Positions 42,201-53,638 of a stretch of DNA of 64,000 nucleotides are shown here, one piece after another. The notes under the pieces were generated by a model. That model was not told the DNA's origin. It worked only from the letters and a program-made list of their open reading frames with translations, and made no database searches. Within the stretch, counting starts at the first letter, position 1. The number at the start of each line of letters is the position of its first letter. A program made the translations under genes and the position numbers. This DNA is from Archivesica marissinica (taxonomy: Eukaryota; Mollusca; Bivalvia; Venerida; Vesicomyidae). Location: positions 2,625,213 through 2,689,212 of the forward strand of contig CM026390.1 of the NCBI GenBank assembly GCA_014843695.1, read 5' to 3'.

Positions 42201-42956
42201 CCTTCAAATAAATTATTATTAGCATGTTATGTGCCCATGTTCGCTCGGGTGAGAGATATAGGGCCATCATCATCCTCTGTTTTCATAAAGCTATCTGTTT
42301 GTAATAATAATGCTCCTCAGCTTGCAATGATGTATTTCATATATACTTTTTTCAGTTTTGTTTCTATACAAGACTTTAAAGCACTCAAGGATGACGTTCG
42401 TCGGCTAAAGAGAAAACTCAACTCGGATCAGCTGCAGCACCCCGAAACCAAGAAAACTATGTCTTCAACTACCTTGACACCAAGAAAATTAGGGACACAA
42501 ATAACTCTCAACTCTAGTGCACAGACAGCAGAAAAGTCAGTGACGCCTAGGAAGTTGACTCCAAGAACGTCGCCAAGGAAGTTAACTCCAAGAAAGTCAT
42601 CGCCAACACTTAGCCCTCTTAGAGAGTTAACGATGCCACCCCATGGAATGTTATATAACAGTCTCACTAGGTCTCAACTGGTAGATGCTATATCGCATAC
42701 TGATGGACTGTATACAGCTGTAAAAATTTTAATGTTGATGCTCTTCCCTGAAAGCTACATTCTATCACATTCTATCACAGGAAAACCAAGTAACAGTAAA
42801 GCTGAGGCAAAGCCCCAGTTTGACACAAGGCTGTACAACATACTACTTACAATTATTAAAGAAAAATATGGGTCGTCGGCAAAAGAAATAACAGCAAAAG
42901 TTCATTCTGTACAAAAGTGGGTGCAAAAAAAGAGTAAAACTACCCCACGTCCCTAG
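39243..42956 (+). CDS. BEN-domain protein, four exons, apparently intact
   Basis: Exons at 39243-39429, 40622-40738, 41539-41641 and 42356-42956 join with GT-AG sites (gtaagt donors) and matching phases (1, 1, 2) into 1008 nt, or 335 residues and a TAG stop. Residues 1-62 form an N-terminal module (MSKEFAGKFAVVRW...). A charged helix with coiled-coil character lies at about 140-158. Five T/S-P-R-K motifs sit at 177-216, like the SPKK motif that binds the AT-rich minor groove. A BEN-like fold spans about 240-328, with AVKILMLMLFPES, SHSITGKP and the helix ending QKWVQKK. BEN domains bind DNA and recruit chromatin factors. Inside a CACTA-like element this could be the TNPA-like accessory protein or a captured host gene. 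It is unbroken, unlike the neighbouring transposase. Confidence 0.75.
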
Positions 42957-42967
42957 ATGGCAAGCTA

Positions 42968-43138
42968 TTCTATAAATATAGGATCTTACATAAGTGGTCA
43001 TTTATTATTGAAATTATTAAACTCGTCTTCTAAAAACCATAAAAACGAGCCTCTGGAGAGTTTTTATGGTTTTTAGAAGACGAGTTTAATAATTTCAATA
43101 ATAAATGAACACGAATGTAAGATTCTATATATAACATA
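42968..43138. repeat. near-perfect foldback (hairpin) element
   Basis: Arms 42998-43046 and 43060-43108 are perfect 49-bp inverted copies around a 13-bp loop. Weaker symmetry (atcttacat) continues outward to about 42968 and 43138. It lies 12 bp after the BEN-gene stop codon, so a transcript would fold strongly. A related degenerate copy lies at 43853-44060. Confidence 0.9.
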
Positions 43139-43346
43139 ATCCCGCAAGCAGCTGCTGGGCTTGAATTAGAGTATTTGTAGGCAACTTATAGCGTTATGGC
43201 GCCAAACATTAATTGTAATTTTCATGACGTCATTTGAAATTGGCGTTAAAGTGTCTTTTTACTCTAGTATGTTAGTATATAGGCCCCATTCAAAGTTTGC
43301 AAATGCGTTTGTTTGTTTGTTTTGGTACATAGTGACGTCTGCACGC

Positions 43347-43768
43347 CAGAGGAACAGATAAGCTTTTGAACTGAATTGGGTATTACCCCATCATTTCATT
43401 TTCAATTGGGTATCCACTTGATTGAATTGGGTATTTTGAATATCAGTACTCGGGTATATTAGTTTTAATTAGTCTATACTAATTTATTTAAGCTCGATTG
43501 TGACGAAAGCTGGTAGCTTCTATAATCACTCTCGAGTCTGCTGCCTGTTGGGTACTAAGCATAATCAATAAGCTGAATGAAATGAAATAATGGTTAATTC
43601 AGTACTCGGTTACGTTGATTGTGGATCATGATACGCACATAATTCAACCTTTATTGCGTATCATCTATTTTCTAATGCGTTTCAGTACGCTTAGCTTTTT
43701 ATTTTAATTGGGTATTTTACAAAAATAATTGCGTAAGTACGCAAATACGCAACTTATCTGTTCCTCTG
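43347..43768. mobile_element. 422-bp MITE
   Basis: It begins cagaggaacagataag and ends with the exact inverse, cttatctgttcctctg. The interior is AT-rich with repeated aattgggtat words and no coding sequence. The CAGAGG ends resemble hAT MITEs, but no clear 8-bp target duplication is visible, so the superfamily is not assigned. Confidence 0.7.
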
Positions 43769-43852
43769 CATGCGCAAAAATAATTTGAGTACTCATGTAT
43801 TACGATAATTAATACACTGGTGTTACTATGCGTCTGCAAGGCAAATTATGTT

Positions 43853-44060
43853 ATATATAGAGAATACTAAATGAGTGATCATTGAATACTGAAATTATTG
43901 AACGAGTTGTTTAAAACGATACAAAACTTGGCTTTCGCATCGAATGCTATAATTATTGAACTTGTATTTCAGGCTTTTGCCGAGTTTTGTATCATTTTAG
44001 ACAACAAATTCAATATTTTCAGTATTCAACGATCACGAATACAGTATTCTATTTATCACA
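43853..44060. repeat. degenerate foldback element related to the one at 42968
   Basis: The left arm from gtgatcattgaatactg and the right arm ending cagtattcaacgatcac are imperfect inverted copies about 60 bp long, extending outward through agaatact. Shared blocks with the 42968 foldback (tgaaattatt, taaaa, ataaaaac/atacaaaac) point to one family with an older and a younger copy. Confidence 0.75.
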
Positions 44061-44339
44061 TACTGTGTATGATTCTTGCAGTATACGTCACTACAAACAG
44101 AATGCAGTGCAGCCGCTAGTAGCGCCGTCATTTCACGCTGTGAAATCAGTGACGCGGGAAATGTTGCCACACTAGTGGGTTATTCAAATGTTGCCTAATG
44201 GTCGTATCAAAGTAGTCAATAAATGAAAAAGGAATTCAGTTTTAAGAGTCAGTTATAGTCACTTGATTTTGTTTCTGTCCATTTTTAAGCTCATGTGAGC
44301 ACTGGATCACCATGAGCTTTTGTGTTTGCTGGTTATCCG
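44061..44339. other. non-coding sequence
   Basis: Unique AT-rich DNA between the second foldback and the right subterminal repeats. No feature is seen. Confidence 0.4.
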
Positions 44340-44645
44340 TCAAGACGGTTGTGTACCATGGTCATTGACCATGGTCCATGACCATGGTAAAAAACCATGG
44401 TGCCTTTTAGCAAAACGTGGTCGACCATGGTCAACTGGTTGTGTACCAAAACCATGGTAAAATGATCCAAAACCGTGGTCGACCATGGTCGTCAACTGTG
44501 GTCATACCATGGTTGTTGACCATGGTCGACCATGGTAAAAGACTGTGGTGCCATTTAACAAAACGTGGTCAACCATGGTTGACCATGGTCATATGACCAT
44601 GATAGTCCATGGTCGACCATGGTAGTCCATAGTCATATGACCTTC
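44340..44645. repeat. right subterminal repeats of the CACTA-like element
   Basis: Inverted counterpart of the left subterminal block: many accatggt/gaccatggt copies, with the palindrome accatggtcgaccatggt at 44519-44536. It ends 13 bp before the element terminus. Confidence 0.85.
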
Positions 44646-44658
44646 ATTTTCGCCTGGG

Positions 44659-45195
44659 CTCAATCAGATATGTATTGTGTCTTCAAAGCAACGCCATAGA
44701 AATACATTATCAAATTAACAAAAATGCACAACTCAATCAGATATACATTTTGTGCCTTCATAGCAACGGTATAGAAATACATTAGCTAAATAACAAAATG
44801 CACAACTCAATCAGATATACATTGTGCCTTCATAGCAACGCTATAGACATACATTAGCTAAATAACAAAATGCAGAAATCAATAAGATATACAGTGTGCC
44901 TTCATAGCAACGTTATAGAAATACAATAGCAAAATAACAAAATACAGAACTTAATCAGATACACATTGTGCCTTCATAGCAACGTTATAGAAATACATTA
45001 TTAAATTAACAAAATGCAGAATTCAATCAGATATACAGTGTGCCTTCATAGCAACGATATAGAAATACATTAGCAAATTAACAAAATGCAGAACTCATTC
45101 AGATATACATTGTGCCTTCATAGCAACGCTATAGAAATACATTAGTAAAATAACAAAATGCTGAATTTAATCAGATATACACTGTTCCTTCATAG
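44659..45195. repeat. 72-bp satellite, segment 2
   Basis: About 7 copies continuing in phase from the break at 33024. It ends within a unit after cttcatag, where the FEN-like-nuclease element starts. Confidence 0.95.
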
Positions 45196-45632
45196 TAGAC
45201 TGGTGGGATTTCAGAAAAAAGGCCCTGCATAAGGTTCTAGGGGCATTTTGGGGTAAAAGTTGGGAACCAGACTTCTTAACATATTCCAGGCATGCCGAAT
45301 CCGATAAACCCGGTTTCCAAGCAAAATTTTGAGTTTTTGACCATCTAATTTGCATAAACAAAATGGCCACCAAATGGCAAATGTTGAAGCATTCTTCTAC
45401 GATATGTCTGTAACCAGGCAAGCTATAATGACAAATCGAGTGTCTATACCTATATTTTGAAGGGCAGGGAATATGGTTCAGACATTTCCGAAGTCATTGG
45501 TGGTGAAAAATACTCATGAATATGCAAATTAGTGGCCGCCATTACAGAAAAGTCCGTTTTCACGAATATCTCTGTAACCGGGCAAGCTATAATGACAAAT
45601 CAAGTGTCTATACCTATGTTTTGAAGGGCAGA
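45196..45632. repeat. left terminal inverted repeat
   Basis: Inverted match to 49139-49563 at high identity, with most differences in the first 70 bp. A block starting ctgtaacc repeats directly at 45409, 45572 and (shortened, just beyond the TIR) 45702. Confidence 0.85.
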
Positions 45633-46101
45633 GAATATGATTATGACATTTCTAGAGTCATAAACAATACTCATGAATATGCAAATTAGTGACCAACATA
45701 TCTGTAACCAGGCAAGCAATAAGAAAAATTCAAGTGTCTATACCTATGTTTTGAGTACCGGGTAATCCAAGGGTTTCAGAAAGGGGATTCCCCAAAAGTA
45801 TTTGCAAGGGGATTCACTGAATCATGTTTCCCTTCTGATGGACCACTATGCACTAGACTATAATGGAGAAAGCCTGAAGGGTCTAATTTTGATATCTTGC
45901 TTGGCACCAGTGGTTTTGAACCATGACTCTGATTATCGATTGTATTCTATAAAATTGACCTTTTTAAATTAGGGTAAGTAGGCTACTGTCAGAAATATCC
46001 CCCAGATGAGTCAAATCAAACACAACTGGCAACATGGCAACGGGGACAAAAATCAGATGCTGAACTTCAGACGTTAGAGCCGTCAACTAGACATATGCTG
46101 A

Positions 46102-49100
46102 TTGTGCCAGATATCATGCAGAACCTGTACAGAACCTGTACAGAACCTGTATCCTGCGAACATAAATCCTGCAACAAGTGAGCCGGTATTCGCCACACCT
46201 GTTGACAAGAAATGGTTTACGAAACCTGAAGCAGACCCTGATTGTGTAAAACAAGCGGAGGTAAATGATATGGCGTTCTTTCTGCGATGTCAAGATTCTG
46301 ACACAAAACCTTCTTGGACAGTATTCAATCAGTCGATCTCATCAGAGGAACCAGAGGAGACAGCAGTAGGATATTTGCCTATCATTCTTGCTCTGGCCCA
46401 TGAATTAGATACGCTGAATACAGTTGTGAAAAGGTGCATGGCAATATCGTCCCATTTTGGCCAGGAGTACACTGTCCTTACAGTCGACCAAGCTCTATTC
46501 TGCAAACTCATGGAACTGAAGTGGTATGTTGAAGAATACCGGGATAAATTAATCCCTCGTCTTGGTGGACTTCATACTGCGATGAACTTCCTAAAGACAA
46601 TCGGAGATCACATGGCCGGTTCTGGTCTAGCTGAAGTGTGGTTGGAGTGTGGACTGCTCGGAGAGGGTGCTGTGCAGCTTGTCTTGTCAGGAAAGGCATA
46701 CAGCAGGGCTATGAGAGCTCACAAACTTACCGTGCAGGCCCTGTGGCGGCTTTTGTTGCCAACATTTCTCTTGTTTGCTGCAGAATCGAACAAGGAATGC
46801 TATGATGAAGTTTCTGCAATGGCAGCTGATGACAACCCCGAGAGAATTCCTGAGCTGATAGCGTGTCTCAGGCAGGAAATGTTTCACATAGTTCTGAAAG
46901 ATTTCGTTGCTAGTAGATCGGATGATGTGAACTTCGTCTTTTGGTGGAACTACATGGACATGGTATCGATACTGTTGCATTTCACCCGAGCACAGCGTGA
47001 TGGAGTATGGGACCTTCATCTATACTCCTTCAGTCTGATGTTGCCCTACATCATGCGATATGACCACCTGAACTATGCAAGATGGGGTCCGCTGTACTTG
47101 GCCGAGATGCACCAACTTCCAGAACCTGTGCTATCGGAGTTTCAAAAGGGAAACTTTGTTATCAAGCGTTCGGCACATAAGTTCAACCAAGTAGACCCAG
47201 ACCAAGCCATGGAGTGGATAAATGGTACAGGCAAGAAAGGAGGTGGAATCGTTGGCATCACAAAAACAACATCAGCTCTTACTAGATGGACCCTTTCGTA
47301 TAATCATGTACGATCACCATCCTGGCAGTGGATACGTTCACAATGAAGCCACCAAATCACGGCAAAAGCGAGACAACGATGATGAGATGGCATTAGTCAC
47401 GGCCTTCCAGGGATTCAAGGTGCTTGCATCAGTTTCACCAGGGTCCTTGCACAACCTCGTCATGAAAGACCAGCAACGGAGGAAATCCAGGACTCGTTAC
47501 TTTGTGCCAAAGACCTCGAACAGGAACAAGTGAATACATTTGTTGAGGAGAGAATGATTGTACCTAAGCAAGGTGACATGCCGGATATCCCGATTCATGC
47601 GCCACAAGAGTCGTGCCAAAACGTTTGAATCCCTGTATGAAGAGGTCAAGGACAGTAAAGACAAAGACAAGAAAACTATCATAAAAGCAGATAGAAACGT
47701 CCTTCAACGCCTCGTCATTGCTTATGAGGCAGGTCGTCCTGTTGACTTGCAAGCTGTCATGAAGCACGAGCTTCTGCCAGTTCCTATATCACTTGCCGAA
47801 ATGAATGGTTCACTCCGGACTGGAAACAAGTCCGTGCTGGCAGATACGTTAACAAAAGACATAGTATGTCCTGAAGCTATAGAAGTTCACAACTTGTCAT
47901 CTTGCCTTATCATTGATGGACAAGCACTGGTGGTTGCTCTGGGAAAGCCTGAAAAAGCAGTGACCTTCGGGGACTTGGCCGACACATACGTAAGAGCAGT
48001 ACTGAAGGCAGGTTCTAACTATCAACGAATAGACGTTGTGTTCGACAGGTACAGAGAAGAGACAATCAAGGGTGCTACCAGGACACGACGCACTAAAGCA
48101 GCTCGCCCAATCAGACGGCTTGTTGAAAATCGTGATGTGCCGCTTCCAAAAAACTGGACAAACTTTCTGTCGCTTCCTGATAATAAAGTTGATCTTGCAC
48201 ATTTCTTGTCTTGGGAATTGTGTCTTCAGGCACCAGATGATAAGGAGATAGTAGCTGCAGGGGGATTCAGGGAGGAACTTGAAGTTAGGTCTTCAAAGAC
48301 AACAACCGATTTGACTCAGCTGAAAGCCACACACGAAGAAGCTGACACTAGGTTGGAGTTACATGTTGTGCAGAGTCAGTTTAACACAGATGTTGTGTCA
48401 TCAAGGGACACTGATTTTCTCATGCTTTTGGTTTCCAATTTCCCACGTGTTCAGTGTGAACGTCTCTGGATGCTGTCTGGTACTGCCAAGAAACGGCGAT
48501 ATATACCCATTGATGCAGTTTTCAGTAACCTGCCAAGAGATTCAGCTACAAATCTTTTGCCATTTCATGCATTAACCGGGTGTGACACCACACCATACAT
48601 CGCAAATCACACGAAAAGGACCGCATGGGAAGTCTTTAAAGAACACCATCAGTTGCTCAAGGACTTAGCAATCGCTGAACTCACAGAGGAGACCATTAGA
48701 TCTTCAGAAACATTTCTTTGCAGAGTATACAATGTGCAAAAAACAGACTCTATTGATACGGCACAGCATATACTATTCTCTAAGACAGGGAAACCTGAAG
48801 CGATGCCCCCAACGAATGATGCTTTCCGCTATCATGTGATGCGAGCACACTATCAAACAATGGTTTGGAGAAATGCTCACTGTGCTGTACCTGAGCTTCC
48901 AGCCCCCGTGGACATGGGATGGGAACGTACTGATACAGGACTAAAGCCCAAACTAATGTCATTGAGTCCCATCCCTGAAAGTTGTATGGAAGTGATTTCA
49001 TGTTCATGCAAGAAACAATGCAAGACACGCCGGTGCAAATGCCGAAAATACAACTTACGATGCACAGCAATGTGTGCATGTGAGCAAGAGACTGATGACC

Positions 49101-49126
49101 AAACTCGTTGTATGAATACGGCCTAG
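46102..49126 (+). pseudogene. FEN1/XPG-like nuclease with C-terminal CXC cysteine domain, frameshifted
   Basis: One protein read in pieces: 46102 to about 47300, about 47290-47475, about 47475-47600, then 47600-49126, separated by three one-base frameshifts. The first 400 residues are helical and unassigned. In the last piece (numbered from 47558) acidic residues fall in FEN1-like order and spacing: D120 (LIIDGQ), D163 (VVFDRYR), E261 and D263 (HEEADTR), D284 and D286 (RDTD), D343 (LTGCDTT). These would match the seven metal-binding acids of FEN1. C-terminal residues 482-508 have CxC-x3-C-x4-CxC-x6-C-x3-CxC, like half of a tesmin/CXC DNA-binding domain. It is the only gene in the element, so it is the candidate mobility enzyme. 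The nuclease assignment is my inference. The true N-terminus is uncertain, as upstream exons may exist. Confidence 0.65.
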
Positions 49127-49138
49127 CCGAACAAACAT

Positions 49139-49563
49139 CTGCCCTTCAAAACAGGTATAGACACTTGGTTTGTCAATATTGCATTTCTGGTTACGGAGAT
49201 ATTGGTGAAAACGGACTTTTCTGTAATGGCGGCCACTAATTTGCATATTCATGAGTATTGTTCACAACCAATGACCTCAGAAATGTCTTAATCATATTCT
49301 CTGCCCTTCAAAACATAGGTATAGATACTTGATTTGTCATTATAGCTTGCCCGGTTACAGAGATATCGCAGAGGAATGGTCCAACATTTGCCATTTGGCG
49401 GCCATTTTGTTTATGCAAATTAGGTGGTCAAAAACTCAAAATTTCACTTGGGAACCGGGTTTATCGAATTCGGCATGCCTGAATTATGTTAAAAAGTCTG
49501 GTTCCCAACTTTTACCTAAAAATGCCGCTAACATTCACAATTTTCTCAAATCCCACTATACTA
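49139..49563. repeat. right terminal inverted repeat
   Basis: Inverse of 45196-45632. It contains two ctgtaacc-type direct-repeat blocks against three on the left, so the TIRs differ by a repeat-unit change. Confidence 0.85.
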
Positions 49564-50379
49564 TAGCAACGATATAGACATACATCAGTAAAATAACAAA
49601 ATGCAGAACTCAATCAGATATACATTGTGCCTTCATAGCAACGGTATAGAAACTCAATAGCAAAATAACAAAATGCACAACTCAATAAGATATACATTGT
49701 GCCTTCTTAGTAACGCTATAGAAATACATTAGTAAATTACCAAAATGCAGAACTCAATCAGATATGCATTGTGCCTTCATAGCAACGCTATAGAAATATA
49801 TTATCAAATTAACAAAATGCACAACTCAATCAGATATACATTGTGCCTTCAGAACAATGTTGTAGAAATACATTAGCTAAATAACAAAATGCAGAACTCA
49901 ATCAGATATACATTGTGCCTTCATAGCAACGGCATAGAAATTCAATAGCAAAATAACAAAATGCCGAACTCAATCAGATTTACAATGTGCCTTCATAGCA
50001 ACGGCATAGAAATTCAATAGCAAAATAACAAAATGCACAACTCAATCAGATATACATTGTGCCTTCATAGCAACGCTATAGAAATTCAATAGCAAAATAA
50101 CAAAATGCACAACTCAATCAGATATACATTGTGCCTTCATAGTAACGCTATAGAAATACATTAGCTAAATAACAAAATGCCGAACTCAATCAGATATACA
50201 TTGTGCCTTCATAGTAACGCTATAGAAATACATTAGCTAAATAACAAAATGCCGAACTCAATCAGATATACATTGTGCCTTCATAGTAACGCTATAGAAA
50301 TACATTAGTAAATTACCAAAATGTAGAACGCAATCAGATATACATTGTGCCTTCATAGCAACGCTATAGAAATACATTA
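49564..50379. repeat. 72-bp satellite, segment 3
   Basis: About 11 copies continuing in phase from 45195 and ending at atacatta, where the LINE inserted. Confidence 0.95.
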
Positions 50380-50385
50380 CCACGA

Positions 50386-50567
50386 AGAACATTCTTGAAA
50401 ATGGAAACAACAACTATGGCACCAGTGAAACGGACATATGGAAATCGACGTGGGCCAATCTAAATCAACATGGGGATACTCATAGACATCTTCAGTGGAA
50501 ATTCTCGGGAAGGTGTTTTAACTGTGACCGTCTTGGCCACAAGGCCATACATTGCTATAAGCAATAG
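50386..50567 (+). pseudogene. LINE ORF1, C-terminal fragment with CCHC zinc knuckle
   Basis: Reads in one frame to TAG at 50565-50567. It contains CFNCDRLGHKAIHC (50514-50555), an exact CX2CX4HX4C knuckle for nucleic-acid binding. Everything upstream was lost by 5' truncation. Confidence 0.75.
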
Positions 50568-50758
50568 AAATCAGGCCATGTTGCCAATGCTGACGTGTCT
50601 GGAAATGACTTTGATGTCACTACATCCAATAGATTTAATCTTTTGCAAACAATATGTTCACAATGAGAATTATCAAACTGTATTTGTAATGCTTTAGAAA
50701 TTAGTTTAGCTAATCATCCTGACTCGACCAGCAGCTTTAATGGTATTGTAATTGATAC

Positions 50759-53638
50759 CACAGACATTGGTCTGCATAAAAATGGCATGAATATCGGTCA
50801 TTTAAATGTTCAAGGTCTTAATAATTTAGACAAATTTGAAGAGGTAAAGCTACTTATGACCTCTGATAAAAATAAAATTGATATATGGGGCTGAGTGAAA
50901 CAAAATTTAAAGATGATGTAAATACAAATGCTTATTTAATAAAAGGATTTTTACCTCCATTTCGTAGAGACCAAAATGACAGAAATGGTGGTGGCGGAAT
51001 TTTAGTTTATGTTAAAGATGGGTTAAATGTGAAACGCCGTTATGATTTAGAAACGCATGATATTGAGGTTGTTGTTCTTGAAATATATTGTAAATATTGT
51101 AAACCATTTTTTGTTTGCAATGTGTATAGGATTTGAAACAATTGAATTGTTTATCGAAAATATGTTCTATGAAGATAAAGAAATAATTTTATTAGGTGAT
51201 TTCAATAGAAACCTCACTGATTGTTATACAAATGATGAATGGGCAAATTTTTATATCCCACTAGGTCTTACACAGTTAGTAACGGAACCTACTAGGGTAA
51301 CTAGATCATCTGCATCTTTGATTGATCACATATATACTAACATGGAAGAAAACATTGCCAATATGTATGTACCAAAGCTTTCTATCAGTGATCATTACCC
51401 AGTATTCTGTAATCGTAAAGTCAACTTTTTCAAATAATAAAAGTATGCATGAAACAATATCATATAGATCATTTAAAAACTTCAATGAGGAGTCCTTTTG
51501 CGAAGATTTACGTATTGCAGATTGGACCTTTGTTTATATATATGATGATCCAAATGAAATATTAAATATGTGGTGTAAACTATTTTTAGAAATTGTACAT
51601 AAGCATATTCCAATAAAAACTCAGCGAGTGAAACGGAAATATCAACCAGACTGGATAACAACAGAAATCTTAGATACTATGAAAAAACGCGATAAAATGA
51701 AGCAAGATAAATCAGAGCAAGGTGTTAATCAATATAAACTACTTAGAAACAAAGTGTCGGCAATGATTAATACAGCAAGGAAAGAGTCATGTGAAAGAAA
51801 AATAGAGTCTGGTAAAGATAACCCACGTACTGTCTGGAAGATTTTTAAAGAGTTTGGTTCAGGAAAATCAACACAATCTGTAAACAATATTAACTCAATA
51901 TACCATCAAGGATCTGATTACTCTCAAAATGTTGAAATGGCAAATATATTTAATGAAGTCAATGTTGCATCTAATATCAAAGATCCAGTCCCTGATCACT
52001 TAAACTTTGACTATATAAAAGATTTTATTAATGAACATGTACCTGTTGATGTAGTGTTTGAAATACCAGAAGTTACACAGAGTAATATCAGAAAACAATT
52101 ACTCGAACTTAATGTTTCTAAAGCTACTGGAATCGATAATATTGGACCAAAGCTGTTAAAACTTTCAGCTGATATCATTGTACAACATTTAACTGTTATA
52201 ATAAATATAAATAAGAGTTTGAAAACATCAACTTTCCCTGAAGCTTGGAAATTTGCAAAAGTCAAACCATTATTCAAAAGTGGAAAAACCAATGACGTCA
52301 ATAACTATAGACCTATTTCAATTTTACCATCTTTGTCGAAACTTTTTGAAAGACACGTGCATAAATCGCTGCAGACTTTTTTTGGATCACTTCAATTTAC
52401 TTCACAAAACACAAAGTGGTTTCAGAACTGGCCACTCAACTGAATCAGCTTTACTTTATATGATAGATAAATGGATTCGAGCAATGAATGAGGGAAAATT
52501 GATTGGAATTGTAATGGTCGATTTTCGAAAAGTTTTTGATCTTGTCGATCCTACTGTTTTGTTAAAGAAATTATCATTATACAAATGTAGCAACAATACT
52601 TTGAAGCTTTTTCAATCATATCTTTGTGATAGAAAGCAAACTGTTTCTATAAATGACGTTTTATCTGAAAATAGAACTGTTAATTGTGGAGTCCCGCAGG
52701 GCTCAATATTAGGACCTCTTTTATTCTTACTTTTTATCAATGACTTACCACTAATGTTTTCAAATAAAATCACCGGTAGCAATTTATATGCAGATGATAC
52801 TACATTGTATGATATCCATAATAAGAAAGAAGTGTTAGAAACAAGATTACAACAAGCTTTGGAAGACTTGAAATACTGGTGTTTCCAAAATGGAATGAAG
52901 ATTAATACAGACAAAACGAAAGTTCTATTTATGATGACAGCCCAGCGAAAATGTGCTTTCCCTAACCCTACACTCTCTCTTAAATATCAAAATATATTAT
53001 TGAAAACCAGCAAATCAGAGAAGTTGCTTGGAGTACACATTCAGGATTCATTAAAATGGGACTCACATATCAAATATATTGTGAAAAAGATTTCAACTAA
53101 CATTTGGCTATTAGGTAAAATACGGTATATTGTGAATCTGAACTACAGAATACTTTATTACAAGGCATATATCCAACCACATTTTGATTATTGTTGTATC
53201 ATATGGGAAAACACCACACAACAAAATATTAACACACTATTAAGATTGCAGAGACGAGCTTGTAAATTCATTCTGGGCCAAGATTATATTTCTTTGCGTG
53301 AATCAATGTCTGAAATTAATATAATGACTTTTGACCAACGGATTATTTTTCAAAAAGCAGTAACAATGTACAAAATTATGAACAATCTTGTACCGAATTA
53401 TTTTAATGAACATTTTCAATTAAGACATTGCAATTCAGTTACTTCAGATATGACATTGAGAAATGTTTCAAATATGGATCTCTATATTCCAAGACCTAGA
53501 TGTGAAATGTATAAGAAATCATTAGAATACTCTGGTCCAAAGATATGGAATGGTCTACCATTTGAAATTAAGACATCCAGATCTTTAAATATATTCAAGA
53601 CAAAATGTAAAGTATGGATACAACGTTTTAATTGGTAG
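50759..53638 (+). pseudogene. LINE ORF2: APE endonuclease and reverse transcriptase, frameshifted
   Basis: The APE-type endonuclease shows IGHLNVQGL, LSETKF, LLGDFNRNLTD, SLIDHIYTN and SDHYPVF in order at about 50785-51420. A linker follows, then the RT with NYRPISILPSLSKLFER, VPQGSILGPLLFLLFINDLP, and the catalytic YADD at 52787-52798. A C-terminal region with RLQRRACKFI ends at TAG 53636-53638. Breaks lie at about 50886 (a short G run), about 51125 (with loss of some residues), about 51427 and about 52390. The protein would nick target DNA and prime reverse transcription there. This copy cannot work as read. Confidence 0.88.

Larger units (their letters stand above)
33025..44658. mobile_element. 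11.6-kb tnp2/CACTA-like DNA transposon inserted in the 72-bp satellite
   Basis: The ends are fixed by the interrupted satellite: gcagaact on the left, ctcaatcag on the right, giving a 2-bp CT target duplication. The left end starts cccaggcaaaatga and the right end, reverse-complemented, starts cccaggcgaaaatga. Next to each end lies about 300 bp of repeats of a palindromic ccatggt motif, the subterminal arrangement typical of CACTA elements. Inside are a minus-strand tnp2-type transposase with two breaks, a plus-strand BEN-domain gene, a possible zinc-finger exon, and three small inverted-repeat insertions near the right end. Termini starting ccc rather than cacta are unusual. Confidence 0.85.
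45196..49563. mobile_element. 4.4-kb DNA element with long TIRs encoding a FEN-like nuclease
   Basis: It sits between cttca-TAG and TAG-caacg of the 72-bp satellite, so the target duplication reads as 3-bp TAG. The ends match as inverted repeats from the first base: TAGACTGGTGGGATTT against TAGTATAGTGGGATTT. The TIRs run about 430 bp and contain about 163-bp direct repeats. One plus-strand gene fills the interior (46102-49126). I see no DDE/D transposase and no reverse transcriptase. I cannot place it in a named superfamily from sequence alone. Confidence 0.8.
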
